In this document: one piece after another, positions 23,901 to 33,400 of the stretch
How positions within the stretch are numbered: the stretch's first letter is position 1
How the letters are laid out: the number at the start of each line of letters is the position of its first letter
DNA from: Echinococcus granulosus
Lineage: Eukaryota; Platyhelminthes; Cestoda; Cyclophyllidea; Taeniidae
Direction of reading: 5' to 3'
NCBI RefSeq assembly: GCF_000524195.1
Contig: NW_020170387.1
Coordinates: 719,980 to 783,979 of the forward strand
DNA length: 64,000 nt
The notes under the pieces: model-generated
What the model was told of the DNA's origin: nothing
The model's input: only the letters and a program-made list of their open reading frames with translations
Database searches by the model: none
Program-made: the position numbers and the translations under genes

Positions 23901-26900
23901 ATCCCTCAGCGTACAGTACTAACTGGCCAACCAGCACTCTACCCAGTCACCCACCCATTCATTCACTCGCCACCCCCTCTTCTCGTTGGGCGCATCCTAG
24001 TTGTTTCCGTTAGGGATATCATGTTGTCCCGTTAGCCCGCTTGCGAGCGTCCAAATTCAGTGCACTTGCACGATGACTCGGAAAATGGTGTTGGCTGTGC
24101 GCATCTCCACTTTTTGGGTCATCTAGGCTATCCTCACTTTTGTTTGTCCGTTTAAATTACACCTCGGCTCGTGGATCCTCTTGTTGTTTTCCAACGCAGA
24201 AAAGAGTAGTTTAGTAGTTAAAAGCAGCCTTCCAAATTTTTCAATAAGCATTCTTATCTCTAACCCCGTTTAGAATCAATAGTGAATTCCACTGACTTCA
24301 TAAGGCATCTTATACAGAAGCGATTAAAGCGCCACTTAATGAAATCACAATTTTTTGATTAATCTCTCCGAAGTAGGGATCAAATTCCTGTCATGTGATG
24401 TGATCAGGTGCTTTTATGTGTGCCTAATCACTAACGCTTTTTAATGAAGCCCTCTTCGTTGCAGATTGGTACGATGAATCTGCGAGTGGATGTGACGGAC
24501 GTAATCAATGTGTTGATGACCGCAACCCGACAGATGGAGCAGATGTCGCCAAAGGGCGGAGAGGGTCAGTTGCGCGCCTTCCTTCGCACTGCCAGTGTTG
24601 ATGTTGCCGAGGTCTTTCTCACCAAAGAACATACCAACGTGTCATCGGCCCGAGGTAAAGTGGATCTCTCCTTCTATTTGATCATTTAAAGATAAACTGG
24701 CGGTCATTGGCACGTTTAGATGCGCCAGATCACTGCCGAATCTTGTATATTTTTCTTTCTAGGCTAATTTTGACGGAATTATAATTATCCTATCTGCATA
24801 CTTCTACTATAGCTGAAACGATCAACTATGGTAAAAGTATAATCTCTCCCCACCTATAGTGGATAACACCTATGCGGTAAACCCGTAGCGGTTAAACGTT
24901 GCAACTAGCTAACTCGGTCCCCTGATACTTGTAACCTCCCATAAGACCGATTGTTATTGGTAATGGGAAAAGAATAAGGTGATACATTTTTCCTAGACTT
25001 CGGGTCGCATTGCTTCGATATTCAATTATAACTAGTAAAACGGCGATGCCTTTTGATGACAGATGGTTGCTTTAATTGCGTATTGCAGATTACGAGCACT
25101 TATATCCAAAAAGGCTAGCTCATTCAATAGCATGACAATAACTAACATTTCATTGCAAAACACCCATTCTCGGTAGACTTCTTTGATCTCAGTAGTTTGG
25201 CATTGCTGTGTAATGCCAAGATGACCTTCACGTCAAGCAATTTTCTTACATCCGCACTAGAATGCGGATGTGTGCGTAAGCATGCAGAGCTGGTTATCGC
25301 GGAGGTTGCTGGACTCATGAGCAAAACTAATTCGATAGAAATCGGCGATACCAATTTGTACTAAATCAACCGTCAATAGAGGATTTTTTGCACTACTCTT
25401 GCTAAAGCTAGGCTCTCGGATTGATACCCACTTCTTTTCATCTCAATGTAGAAATCTGACGACTCTTCCTTTATGCTAATTATAGGACTTCCCGGAGCAG
25501 TGTGGCACATTTTCAAGCCGTGTGATACGCCGGTGTTGCGAGAGTACTTAACCAAAGTACATAAGCTCTCCTCCGGTCCCGCCCACCGCGGAGGTAGTGG
25601 TGGTGGTGGAGACGCAGGTTCTGCAAAGAACTCGTCCGCTGCTGGTGCCCACGGTAATACCGTGGGTGATGTTATCCATGACCAACGGATTTACCTCTCC
25701 GAGGAACAGCTGGAGGATCTGAAGGTGGAGACCGGAATCAAACCTTATACCGTGCTTCAGTTCCCTGGCGACGCAGTATTCATACCTTCTGGGTCCGTTC
25801 ATCAAGTGAGTATTTTCGAGTAATCTGAAGTACACCTGGCATCACAATGTATCGGAATCAGATTTTCCCATTTCTCTGGCGGCATTACTATTTCCATCTA
25901 TAAAGACTGCACACGTAAGATGTGGCTTTTGTTGCTTTATCTAAAGGAGGTTTTGCATGATTTGGGTTGTCCCTATTGAGGAGTTTGTTCATTGCTGTCG
26001 GTTATTAAGCCTAAAATTAAAATCTCCGGATAACAGATGTTTCAGGCTTCATATCCGAAACGTTAGCCAAGTGGGAATATTTTTGTATTTCGAATTCGTT
26101 TTAGTTAATTATACAGTTTTTTTCAAGCAATTATTTGCTACTTCAGATTTTGGTTTCATTGCTTGTCAACCTCCTTGAAATTTTTCCCCTTGTGCTGTTG
26201 TCCCTTGATTTTGATGAAGAAGGTTGTGAGCCTTAACAAATTAATACACCCTAACAAATACAAAGTAAATTTTGGGGAGAATGGTAATCATTTTGTGCTT
26301 TTGTTCACTTTGGCCATAGAACTGTTTCACCACTACACCACTGGCTCTTACGATGTAACGGATTAACTAGTGTACATGTTCAACACTCCACCTTTTTCAG
26401 TATTTTAGAAAACGAATGTTACATTCTGCAATGCAGTTAACATTAAAATCGATTCGTAGCTGTGTGAGAGAGCGAAGGAACGCGCATGCGCCGTTGTTTT
26501 GGAAGAGATTGTTTATTGCGTTCGACCTTAAACTTGTGTGCTGATTGTTGATGCGACCGAGTCCAGCCTCTGGCATGAAAGATGTGGCAGCCTTCGCACC
26601 AGTAACCATATATTGCAAATTGTGGTGATGTCGAAATGTCCTGTAAAGAGAAGGCATAAATAACCCCACAACCCATGTGGCTATGGAACTGGATTAGGAA
26701 TTCTTTCTCTAATAATAGCAATACATCATGAATCACACGTAACTTAGGTGTTAGGAGTATTCGAACACTTTTCGCGGGGCTCAGCTACATTTTTCTGAAA
26801 CTTTAGTTGTTCTAGAGCAAGAAGTGGGAAGAATATTAATGGGCAACGTTTTAGTTGGGCATTTTTGTTTCCCAAATTTTATTATAAGGGCGCCTCCAGG

Positions 26901-28421
26901 AGCTGTCAACATGTTGCTTGCATTCGATTGAATGCGAATTTGTGGCATAGTACCAATTTTGGTAATGGGACATCACCCACACTTTTTCAGCTTTATTGCT
27001 GATCACGATCAGCGTCTCAAAAAAGCGTATCGTTTTTATACATGTACATACACCGGCTTCCTTTTACAAAGCTGTCAGGTGCCATCATAAATGGACTAAA
27101 TAATGGGTAATTAAGTCCAACTCTCAAGCTTGACAAACGCAGAAAATGCATTGGATGAAAGTTCACCTGCCTGTTGATACTGTGGTAGGCAACGTCATTG
27201 TTCGTGCGCATGCGCAACCGTGGTGATTAATTAGCCGGGCCCTGCGCATACAGAATTCCTTTGCGGGTGTGATCAAAGCTGCGCTGTCGCACGACTGACA
27301 TTAACTTCAGGTCTTGCATTTGTGTTTAGTGCCAGCAGTGAAATCAGCTTACTAAATAGACAGGCAGTTGCATCACATGACACGTTAAAAGTTCTCATAC
27401 CAGAATTCGGTCGCAGTATGCAAGCGTTTTACAGGCACTCTTCTTCACATTCAGCGGCCAAAATTAGGTATGCTTTTTTTTAACGCTTGTGGTCAATTTC
27501 ATCAAAACCCATTGTTCTAATTTTATGTAGATACCAAATAAAACAACATCTAAATCTCAAATTTTATGCTGAATTTATCGATGAGGTATTATTCGCAACT
27601 CTTACCAGAACCCAGCAGCCAATAAAATATGGCGCCTGTCAAAATCCCAGAAATATACGTGTATACGATTCATTGGTACGATACCTTACTTGATTGAATG
27701 AAAACAGAATAGGAAATCAGGCTCTCCCAACGCTACCACCCCGTAGTTAACGCAAGTGGCCTTACATGCAGTGATATGAAAAAGCTCATAAATAAATGAA
27801 CTTTCGTTATCGGCATGGTCTCAAGGGATCCTGCTGGAACTTGACCGTCACTAACCACTGCGGTAGCCCGCAGCAGCATTAACAATTATTAGAATAACTA
27901 CTGTCTGTAATCGTGATACTAAGTCATCTCACTGGATGTTTGGCATTAACTTACCATATCTGATTTGTGAGATGGCACATAATTCTGGTTCAGGAGGATG
28001 AAGCTCCAAAAGCAGACCCTTATTACCAGGATGTTTGACTTGTGCAATTAGAAGCAGGTTCTGAGTTTAAACTTTTAAAAATAGTGGGATTTTTCAACTG
28101 GCAGTCACATAAACAAAAAATTTTGCTGCTATTCTTTTGTAGGTGCGGAACTTGGCAAATTGTATCAACGTTTCCTCGGACTTCATATCGCCTGAGCATA
28201 TACTCCAATGCCTGGAGTTAACAGAGGAATTTCGCCGATTGCCGCGGAATCACCCCAGCCATGAGGACAAACTACAGGTAAAGAACATGATCTACCACGC
28301 CGTCAAGGATGCGCTTTCGACGGTCCTTAAGACGACCACTACCACCTCTGCTTCCAACCACCGCCATCCTTCCTCTCCAACGGTCACCTCCACGCCTTCG
28401 GCCCACCAACGCTGCATGTAA
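7961..28421 (+). CDS. KDM3: KDM3/JMJD1-family JmjC-domain protein, 13 exons (whole gene)
   Basis: Exons: 7961-8910, 9737-9960, 10043-10593, 11815-12868, 13217-13628, 17328-17428, 17845-18270, 18349-18806, 21088-21301, 22252-22502, 24465-24654, 25486-25805, 28143-28421. They total 5430 nt and close in frame as 1809 residues plus TAA. Known family role: nuclear Fe(II)/2-oxoglutarate H3K9me1/2 demethylases and co-regulators. Seen here: a low-complexity N-terminal half; Cys pairs CHRC (884-887) and CRAC; the segment FCRFWGFRK; the KDM3 finger starting [15 protein letters not shown] (C1174); and a JmjC region from about 1470 to 1770 with blocks such as [46 protein letters not shown]. The protein is longer than human KDM3A, mostly through the N-terminal half. 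Oddity: the HxD motif reads R-V-D, so the first iron ligand is missing and catalysis is doubtful; D1556 and H1716 remain. The ATG is the first in its frame, but an untranslated 5' exon cannot be excluded. Family assignment is firm; the exact KDM3 paralogue is not. Confidence 0.93.
8911..9736 (+). other. KDM3 intron 1 (826 bp)
   Basis: GT-AG. The antisense frame at 8962-9303 is open but has no splice or homology support. Confidence 0.8.
9737..9960 (+). CDS. KDM3: KDM3 exon 2: Ser/Pro-rich linker
   Basis: Residues 317-391. The acceptor is a pyrimidine-rich tract ending CCTCTTAG. The frame stays open into a proline-coding C-rich tract but then hits a stop at 10077. A donor TCTG|GTGTTT at 9960/9961 restores the frame through an 82-bp intron. 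Confidence 0.75.
9961..10042 (+). other. KDM3 intron 2 (82 bp) in a C-rich tract
   Basis: GTGTTT donor and a long pyrimidine tract ending CTTCTCCAG. Its length shifts the frame exactly from the upstream to the downstream coding frame. Confidence 0.72.
10043..10593 (+). CDS. KDM3: KDM3 exon 3: Ala/Pro, Gly and Ser-rich segment with SUMO-type motif
   Basis: Residues 392-575. It begins after CCCTTCTCCAG and ends at CGT|GTATGT in phase 0. It contains an Ala-Pro run, Gly/Ser runs and the tetrapeptide I-K-Q-E at 556-559, which fits the sumoylation consensus (hydrophobic-K-x-E). That this lysine is modified is inference only. Confidence 0.8.
10594..11814 (+). other. KDM3 intron 3 (1221 bp)
   Basis: GTATGT ... 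TTTAG. No embedded feature recognised. Confidence 0.8.
11815..12868 (+). CDS. KDM3: KDM3 exon 4: basic/acidic region and first Cys cluster
   Basis: Residues 576-926. The acceptor CTCATTTAG joins in phase 0. The exon carries basic clusters that look like nuclear localisation signals (for example GSRKRKS and KRPKHRKR), then a nearly continuous Glu/Asp stretch around residues 830-855. It ends with Cys pairs C884-x2-C887 and C907-C908, probably the start of a zinc-binding module completed by the next exon. Donor AATT|GTGAGT is in phase 1. Confidence 0.88.
13217..13628 (+). CDS. KDM3: KDM3 exon 5: Cys cluster and FCRF motif
   Basis: Residues 927-1063. It contains single cysteines, the pair [10 protein letters not shown], an Asn/Ser-rich spacer, then [10 protein letters not shown], which matches the F-C-R-F-x-x-F-R segment preceding the KDM3 finger. 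The alignment continues exactly into the next exon only if the exon ends CGAAA at 13628, followed by GCAAGT. This is a non-canonical GC donor. Confidence 0.85.
13629..17327 (+). other. KDM3 intron 5 (3.7 kb), apparent GC-AG intron
   Basis: Begins GCAAGT and ends TTTTGTAG. It contains a 135-codon plus-strand frame (14574-14981) and a CpG-richer block at 16570-16710. Confidence 0.78.
16841..16871 (+). other. Possible alternative first exon of KDM3 inside intron 5
   Basis: ATG TTT TGT CAC TAT ... ends at a strong donor ATTG|GTAAGC in phase 1, which would splice in frame to KDM3 exon 7 (17845), skipping exon 6. A CpG-richer block at about 16570-16710 lies upstream. An isoform starting here would hold only the finger and JmjC regions. 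No transcript evidence is available. Confidence 0.22.
17328..17428 (+). CDS. KDM3: KDM3 exon 6: short conserved link before the finger
   Basis: A 101-bp exon, residues 1064-1097. It encodes [14 protein letters not shown] and then SLWAMHHH, matching the vertebrate KDM3 segment of the form L-x-x-x-K-x-G-V-L-x-V-x-G-F ... L-W. The acceptor is TTTTGTAG and the donor is CATG|GTAAAT in phase 1. It is too short to be found as an open frame and was recognised by homology. Confidence 0.85.
17845..18270 (+). CDS. KDM3: KDM3 exon 7: JMJD1-type zinc finger
   Basis: Residues 1098-1239. [18 protein letters not shown] followed by the pattern H-W-V-C-x2-C-G-x3-C-x2-C is the KDM3 signature. The ligands run from C1174 to about residue 1200. 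In the family this finger lies next to the JmjC catalytic module. The preceding [15 protein letters not shown] matches the helical segment before the finger in KDM3A. Donor AAGA|GTAGGA is in phase 1. Confidence 0.93.
18349..18806 (+). CDS. KDM3: KDM3 exon 8: post-finger region
   Basis: Residues 1240-1392, separated from exon 7 by a 78-bp intron. [20 protein letters not shown] and then DCPCTC align with the IIPG-x-L-x-D...H-x-x-x-x-K-W...C-P-C segment of KDM3A. L-T-A-L-L inside it fits an LxxLL coregulator motif, although its exposure is unknown. An Ala/Ser/Glu-rich insert follows. The exon ends TTTCAG|GTGAGT in phase 0. Confidence 0.88.
18807..21087 (+). other. KDM3 intron 8 (2.3 kb)
   Basis: GTGAGT ... 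ATTTTAG. A GC-richer patch lies around 19610-19750; nothing recognisable in it. Confidence 0.8.
21088..21301 (+). CDS. KDM3: KDM3 exon 9: entry to the JmjC region
   Basis: Residues 1393-1463. [20 protein letters not shown], followed by [14 protein letters not shown] and IRAFWEAFD, aligns with the KDM3A stretch C-W-K-Q-G-Q-P-V-M-V-S-G. Acceptor AATTTTAG is in phase 0; donor TCCA|GTATGT is in phase 1. Confidence 0.92.
21302..22251 (+). other. KDM3 intron 9 (950 bp)
   Basis: GTATGT ... TTTGTAG. Contains a short GCTGCT-type run near 21840 only. Confidence 0.8.
22252..22502 (+). CDS. KDM3: KDM3 exon 10: JmjC N-terminal part
   Basis: Residues 1464-1547. [31 protein letters not shown] and [10 protein letters not shown] are near identical to the family. 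Acceptor GTTTGTAG is in phase 1 and donor AAG|GTGAGT in phase 0. Confidence 0.95.
22503..24464 (+). other. KDM3 intron 10 (2.0 kb)
   Basis: GTGAGT ... GTTGCAG. Somewhat CpG-richer at 23720-24060; no gene recognised. Confidence 0.8.
24465..24654 (+). CDS. KDM3: KDM3 exon 11: JmjC strand carrying the altered HxD motif
   Basis: Residues 1548-1610. [17 protein letters not shown] aligns with the vertebrate Y-G-T-T-N-L-H-L-D-V-S-D-A-A-N-V. The position of the first iron-binding His is CGA (Arg, 24483-24485, residue 1554); the Asp is kept (GAT, 24489-24491, residue 1556). The rest is a variable loop before the next beta-strand. Acceptor CGTTGCAG is in phase 0 and donor CGAG|GTAAAG in phase 1. Confidence 0.92.
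24655..25485 (+). other. KDM3 intron 11 (831 bp)
   Basis: GTAAAG ... TTATAG. Holds the hairpin at 25248-25271. Confidence 0.8.
25248..25271. repeat. Hairpin, 9-bp stem and 6-nt loop, in a KDM3 intron
   Basis: ACATCCGCA (25248-25256), loop CTAGAA, then TGCGGATGT (25263-25271). Outer CTTAC/GTAAG (25245-25249 and 25276-25280) can extend it with a bulge. It lies about 215 bp upstream of the exon 12 acceptor. Confidence 0.5.
25486..25805 (+). CDS. KDM3: KDM3 exon 12: JmjC core with distal iron-ligand His
   Basis: Residues 1611-1717. [21 protein letters not shown] aligns with the G-A-L-W-H-I-Y strand. A Gly/Ser-rich insert of about 35 residues follows, then HDQRIYL and [18 protein letters not shown]1716 corresponds to the third metal ligand of the family. 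Donor CATCAA|GTGAGT is in phase 0. Confidence 0.94.
25806..28142 (+). other. KDM3 intron 12 (2.3 kb)
   Basis: GTGAGT ... TTTGTAG. No embedded feature recognised. Confidence 0.8.
28143..28421 (+). CDS. KDM3: KDM3 exon 13: JmjC C-terminus and stop
   Basis: Residues 1718-1809. [20 protein letters not shown] and [20 protein letters not shown] are diagnostic of KDM3. A short Thr/Ser-rich tail ends at TAA. The first several hundred bases after the stop contain no canonical AATAAA; AATACA near 28795 is only a weak candidate poly(A) signal. Confidence 0.95.
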   Translation: MRNLANCINVSSDFISPEHILQCLELTEEFRRLPRNHPSHEDKLQVKNMIYHAVKDALSTVLKTTTTTSASNHRHPSSPTVTSTPSAHQRCM

Positions 28422-30370
28422 ATTAAGAGACCCCGTCCTGCCTCAACTCGACCTACTCCATCGCGTATTGTGATGCCTTTCATTTAAGAACCTCCCATAC
28501 ACCCCCACTGCTGCTACCATTACCAACGAGAAGAAGAATGACAAATGTTGCTGACGTGTTTTTTATGCTCTTAATCATTCCGCTTGGTGTGTATGCATAC
28601 ACATGTACCCCCTATATACATACACAAACACACCCAGACAAACTGACGAACAGCGCTGCTGCCTAAGTAATGTGTACATACACCTGCATAGAGTCCGACG
28701 TAGCAGGGAGCAGTGCGTTTATGTGCGTGAACTGCCTATCACAGCTACCACCTCAATGACAACACCAGCATTGAGTCTTCGGAAATTGGAAAAAAATACA
28801 TGTTCAAATCATCTGTGCTGTCTTTTCTCTCTTGTCATGGTGATGCCGCTTATTAAGAGCAATAGCACCCTCTACCAGAGCTCCTGCTAATAAGGATCGA
28901 GTGTAACTAGTGTTGGGATAACCTTGATGCCTTTTTGGATGCTTTTAAGTGTAGCTTTTGCTATCCATTGAGAGGTAGCTTAGCCAAAGCGGTGAAGCTC
29001 GTATTTGCTGACAGCCTATTATGAGCATAAAGCTTAGTATTTACCGTTTGCAATTGCAGTTGTCGGATGACCGTGACTAATCCCTGCGGGAGCTATAGAA
29101 GCAGATTATGTCGATCACCACCTGAAGCAAAGTTCTCACTTAGAGTGAATAGACCAAGTCTGAAGACGATCAATGGCTAAAATTGATGTATGTAACTGCT
29201 GCAAGCTGAGTTTTATATGCGCATGGCCTCAATCCTTGGAGCATTGGAGCATTTGTTGCCAATGCAAATGAGTAAGCAGAAGGGGTACGGCGGGTGCACA
29301 CGCTCCTGGCGGCTTGATACCAATGGAGACTGCCTAATTGTGAATTTAAGTCGGGGATTTTAGTTACGTGTAGTTATAGCACTTGATTAACCTTGGGGTT
29401 CGAGTGATTAGTACTACACTCAGAGCACACCAGTGCTCGATAGGGGCCAATCAGGAGGGAGTGAACAAGAATATGACTCCAGAATGTTCGTGAATAGCCA
29501 TCACCCGGAGCATCTTGGAAGTAAAATAGGAACATCCTCTGGAGTTGCAGGCATTCTTAGCAGTAACAGCCATAAATACGTTAATGGCCAGGGAGTATGT
29601 GCAGAAACAAGGGATTATGAAGAAGGTTAGCTTTCATATACGCGAGTTAAAACTGTGGAAAGTATAAGCCTTTGTTTCTCAAACTAGGGGAAGCAGCAAT
29701 ATGTAACGTTGTCGCTTCGGTTTTTGAATGTGCAACAAGGGCTAGTTTACGATTTGACTAGGAATGATGACATTCAAAACACCAGGATTTAGCCAAGTTT
29801 ATTTATGGTTAAATCATGGTGGAGGTTTCAAGGTGATTTATGGGAATACCATTCGTGTGGTGGTAGTAAAATCTCCCACTTAAAAACACCAGATTAATTT
29901 CCGGTTAGTTAATTATTCAACACTGGTTGCGTCAGTATTCTGTAAAATATTGCATTTTATTTGACTAAGGTTTAATCCATGACACTTTTACAACACCTTT
30001 TAGGTTACAAGGCGGATGGTTTGTCTAGCGTCGTGTCTACAAATATGACCTACGTATCTATGCCGCATTATTCTCTTACACCATCCATAATGTCCCCTGT
30101 GTAGTAAGCACTCTCGATCCAAAAGGTACAAAGTTGGGGGTCGATTGAAGCAACAGAATTTATGGTGGCATAGACAAACCTCTCAGCAATGGCAACTGAT
30201 GTAGACCTCAAGGATGGCAACAACGCGCCAACCTCAATCTCTGGTTACAATCCCAGGGACAAAACCCCAACAAATTACGCGCACACATTCAAAACCTGTT
30301 ATTCATCGTCCTGAAAGCAAGCATAACTCCACAAAATGACCTCAAAGTAAGCGCAGTTTGCAACTTTGTA
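28422..30370. other. KDM3 3' UTR and downstream intergenic
   Basis: The UTR start is Pro/Thr-codon-like C-rich sequence. A 14-bp palindrome GTGTATGCATACAC lies near 28587. There is no AATAAA in the first kilobase, so the transcript end is not located. Confidence 0.5.
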
Positions 30371-30487
30371 GGAGGGGAGTTGTTAGCTCGAGACTTATCT
30401 TTTTCTTATCCCCTGGTGCTCAATGATCAATGCCTCATAGACACCCGCTGTTGCCTGTCTTGTAAATAAAGCAACTTTTTAATTTCA
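30371..30487 (+). repeat. Possible solo or truncated LTR-like end
   Basis: A polypurine tract (GGAGGGGAG, 30371-30379) is followed by a 107-bp block starting TGTTAGC at 30381 and ending TTTCA at 30487, with AATAAA at 30465-30470. PPT, TG...CA ends and a poly(A) signal are what a short 3' LTR shows. No second copy, primer-binding site or target duplication was found in the window. It could equally be the 3' end of an unrecognised transcript. Confidence 0.22.
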
Positions 30488-33400
30488 AATCTCCAGTACT
30501 AAACCTGAGGTTATCAAAATAGCAGCTTTTGTGATTCACAGTTAAAAATAGTATTTTACCTTAATTGAGGCACAAAGATTGTTACATTTAAATTGCGCAT
30601 ATGCAGGCTAATATTTTACTTTATTAATTTTTTAATAATATTGTTGATTTTACCTTACCTTTTTCAGCTTGGAAATTTATCAGGTTTCTGCGTTTCCATA
30701 AAGCTCACTGTCTTTAAGGGGAGTTGCTCATATTGTTGAAGATTGTTGTTACAGAGCCTCGAGTCTCCCCTGACGACGAATTATGACATAATATTTTGGC
30801 CAGAATATATACATATCGATATACATTCAACACACGGTAGGGCTGGGGCTGCTGTCGTAGTCCAGAGGTTAGTCCACCCGGCAAAAGTACAATGACGGAT
30901 GTCCTAAGTGGACCCTTCATTAAAACAGATGGTTAAAAAATGAGTGTAGCACATTATTATTAACCAGAATATGTACTTATGCAAGGCGATTTGGTGACAG
31001 TGATAATTTACATATGCATAATTGCGGTGAAAATTTTCCAGCATCTAATGACTGTTAGCATTTGAGCTAGTAATCCACAAACCCTGGATCCGTCTAACGA
31101 GACGGTGCCAATTTTGTCTTGCTCCTATGATTGGACTTACGTAGCACGGTGGTGCGAACGTAGCATCCTTCATGACTTCTAAATAAATATTACAAGAAGC
31201 GCATTAAGGCTCCTTGATGGTAGTACACAGCTATGATGTGTGAGGTCTACCAAAAGCCTAAAGAAATGGATTCAAAGCATTGTTGTAGAGCATCACGGAT
31301 AAGGGTAGAGGTGGCGCATTTCACTGAAGTTAAACTGGAGCTAAAATAAGTCAAAGTGAATTTGGTCAGATCTACTAACAAAGTGTCCTGTAGGCTTTTT
31401 TTGGCAAAACTGTAACGTTTGTGGATGATGGAACCTCAACTTAGGACTACAAAAACAATGCGTTTATAAATCCATCAGTTGTGGTCGTTCAAGATGCTGA
31501 ACAAAATATAGATGTCATGACATTAGGAAAAATTCGTGCTTACGGCCTTTCAAAACAATTTACTTATTTAAAAGGATTTCATGGATGCGTCCTGTGCCGC
31601 ATTGTTCAAAACTTGAAGACCTTCTCCACCATAAGTAGTAATCTTGCAGACAAATTTTGTGAGGTCAATGTGCCTGTCGATTTGTCCGCTATTGTCTGCG
31701 ATCGGGATCCCTGGTCGTCCACTAGTATTTCATATTCGCATAAAATTATTTAGTCACGCCCCGTACATTTAAAACCAATTCATGAAATATAATCATAAGC
31801 GTGGCTATCATTTTTGCTCAAAAATGACCCAATATAATTCCACTAAGAAATGAGTACTAGCTTGGGCGTTTATTAATAATATGTGGATGCCAGTCAGCTG
31901 CGGGTATTCCATGTGCCAGAACGAGTTTTAGCAATGTGCACAGCATAGAGACCTTTGTATCGGAAACAAACACAAAGCAACGTTGACAGGTGCGATGTTT
32001 TTATGTAATTAACGCTTTGCCCAGTTGTGGTTATACAAAGAAGAGTAGACACATCAGCAAAACAACGTACGTAAATAAACAATGTTGACCTTACCTTCTC
32101 ATCGAATCTTAAATGCTATCGGTGATCCAAACTAAAGCCAATTTTCATTACGGTCCTATCCACGATCCATCCCTACTAAAAAAAACATCTATTTATTACT
32201 TAGTGGTATTATTAAATGATGAAGGTTCTATTTTAATGGCTGCGCACTTGAGAATAACTGCGGAGAGATGTCCTTTTGTGGCATCTACTGTTGTAGCATT
32301 CTCTTCCCTGATTGCCCGCAATTATTGCAAAATCTTGCAAGTGAAAGTGCCCCGGTGAAACGATATACTAGCTGATTTTCTGGAGATATGTTTTAGCCCA
32401 CAAAAATACGATGAGGGAATGCTGAATTTTGATTAGCTTTGTGGTAGTGTGATTGACATAAGCGTTCTCCCCGCTGTATTGGTCTGCCAGGTCTGAAGTG
32501 TGCCATTATAGTGTTATAGGCAGGCAAAGGCATATAATTTAGTGGTAAAGAGAAAGCGATTGCCACCTACCCCGATACCAAGCATTGCCCATGTATATCT
32601 ACATTTAATGAGCTTGGTAGAGTGTGACAACCCAAATGAATGGATATGGACTGCCTGAAATGTGTCCGAGGCGCTTGCGCCGAACTGTAGACTAGACTAA
32701 GCACAAGTAGTAACCATTACCACTTCGTGTAAGGCTCTTAATTATTATTTTACATGTTATGCTTGAATGACCAAATACGCACTATCCGCGGCGTCTATGG
32801 AAATAGGAATCCTGGGTCTTGTATCAGTAGTAAATTACTAACTCAGGGCTAAGCAAAAAGGAGGCTTTGGGTACTGCTTTACAGTGCTTGATTTTTGAAC
32901 CAAGTCGTCTTGCATGTTATTGAGTCAGGTTAATTTGTTGACTAGTGTGTATGAATAAGCATAAATGTTGCCTAAAATTAACATTTCTCCTTTTGACTGG
33001 TATTGGTCACCTACTTTTGGCTTTTCGTAAAGCGCAGAAAGGTAATGACAGACTCCATAATCGTGCGGCAAGTTTTTTGCTTTATACGTGTGCTTATGAT
33101 AGGCCAATGCGACAGGAATCACGTGTTGTTTTGACCAGCTGCCTTCTTCATGATTGCAGATGCAGAATTAAAGGCTGCGCTAGCAGCAACTTATTTATAG
33201 TATTCCGCAGTCATATCGTAGGTTAAGGTCGTGCTCTCGATGAGATATTACACCTCAGCGTTAGTAATTATGTAGCAAGATCAACGCGCCTCACCGTTGC
33301 CTCATTCTTGCGTAATTTTTACTTCATCTACGCCCCAGCTGTTTTTTCTGCTTCCGAGATCAAGTTATCTACTCTATGGGTGGGTGGGTAATCGTTGTGT

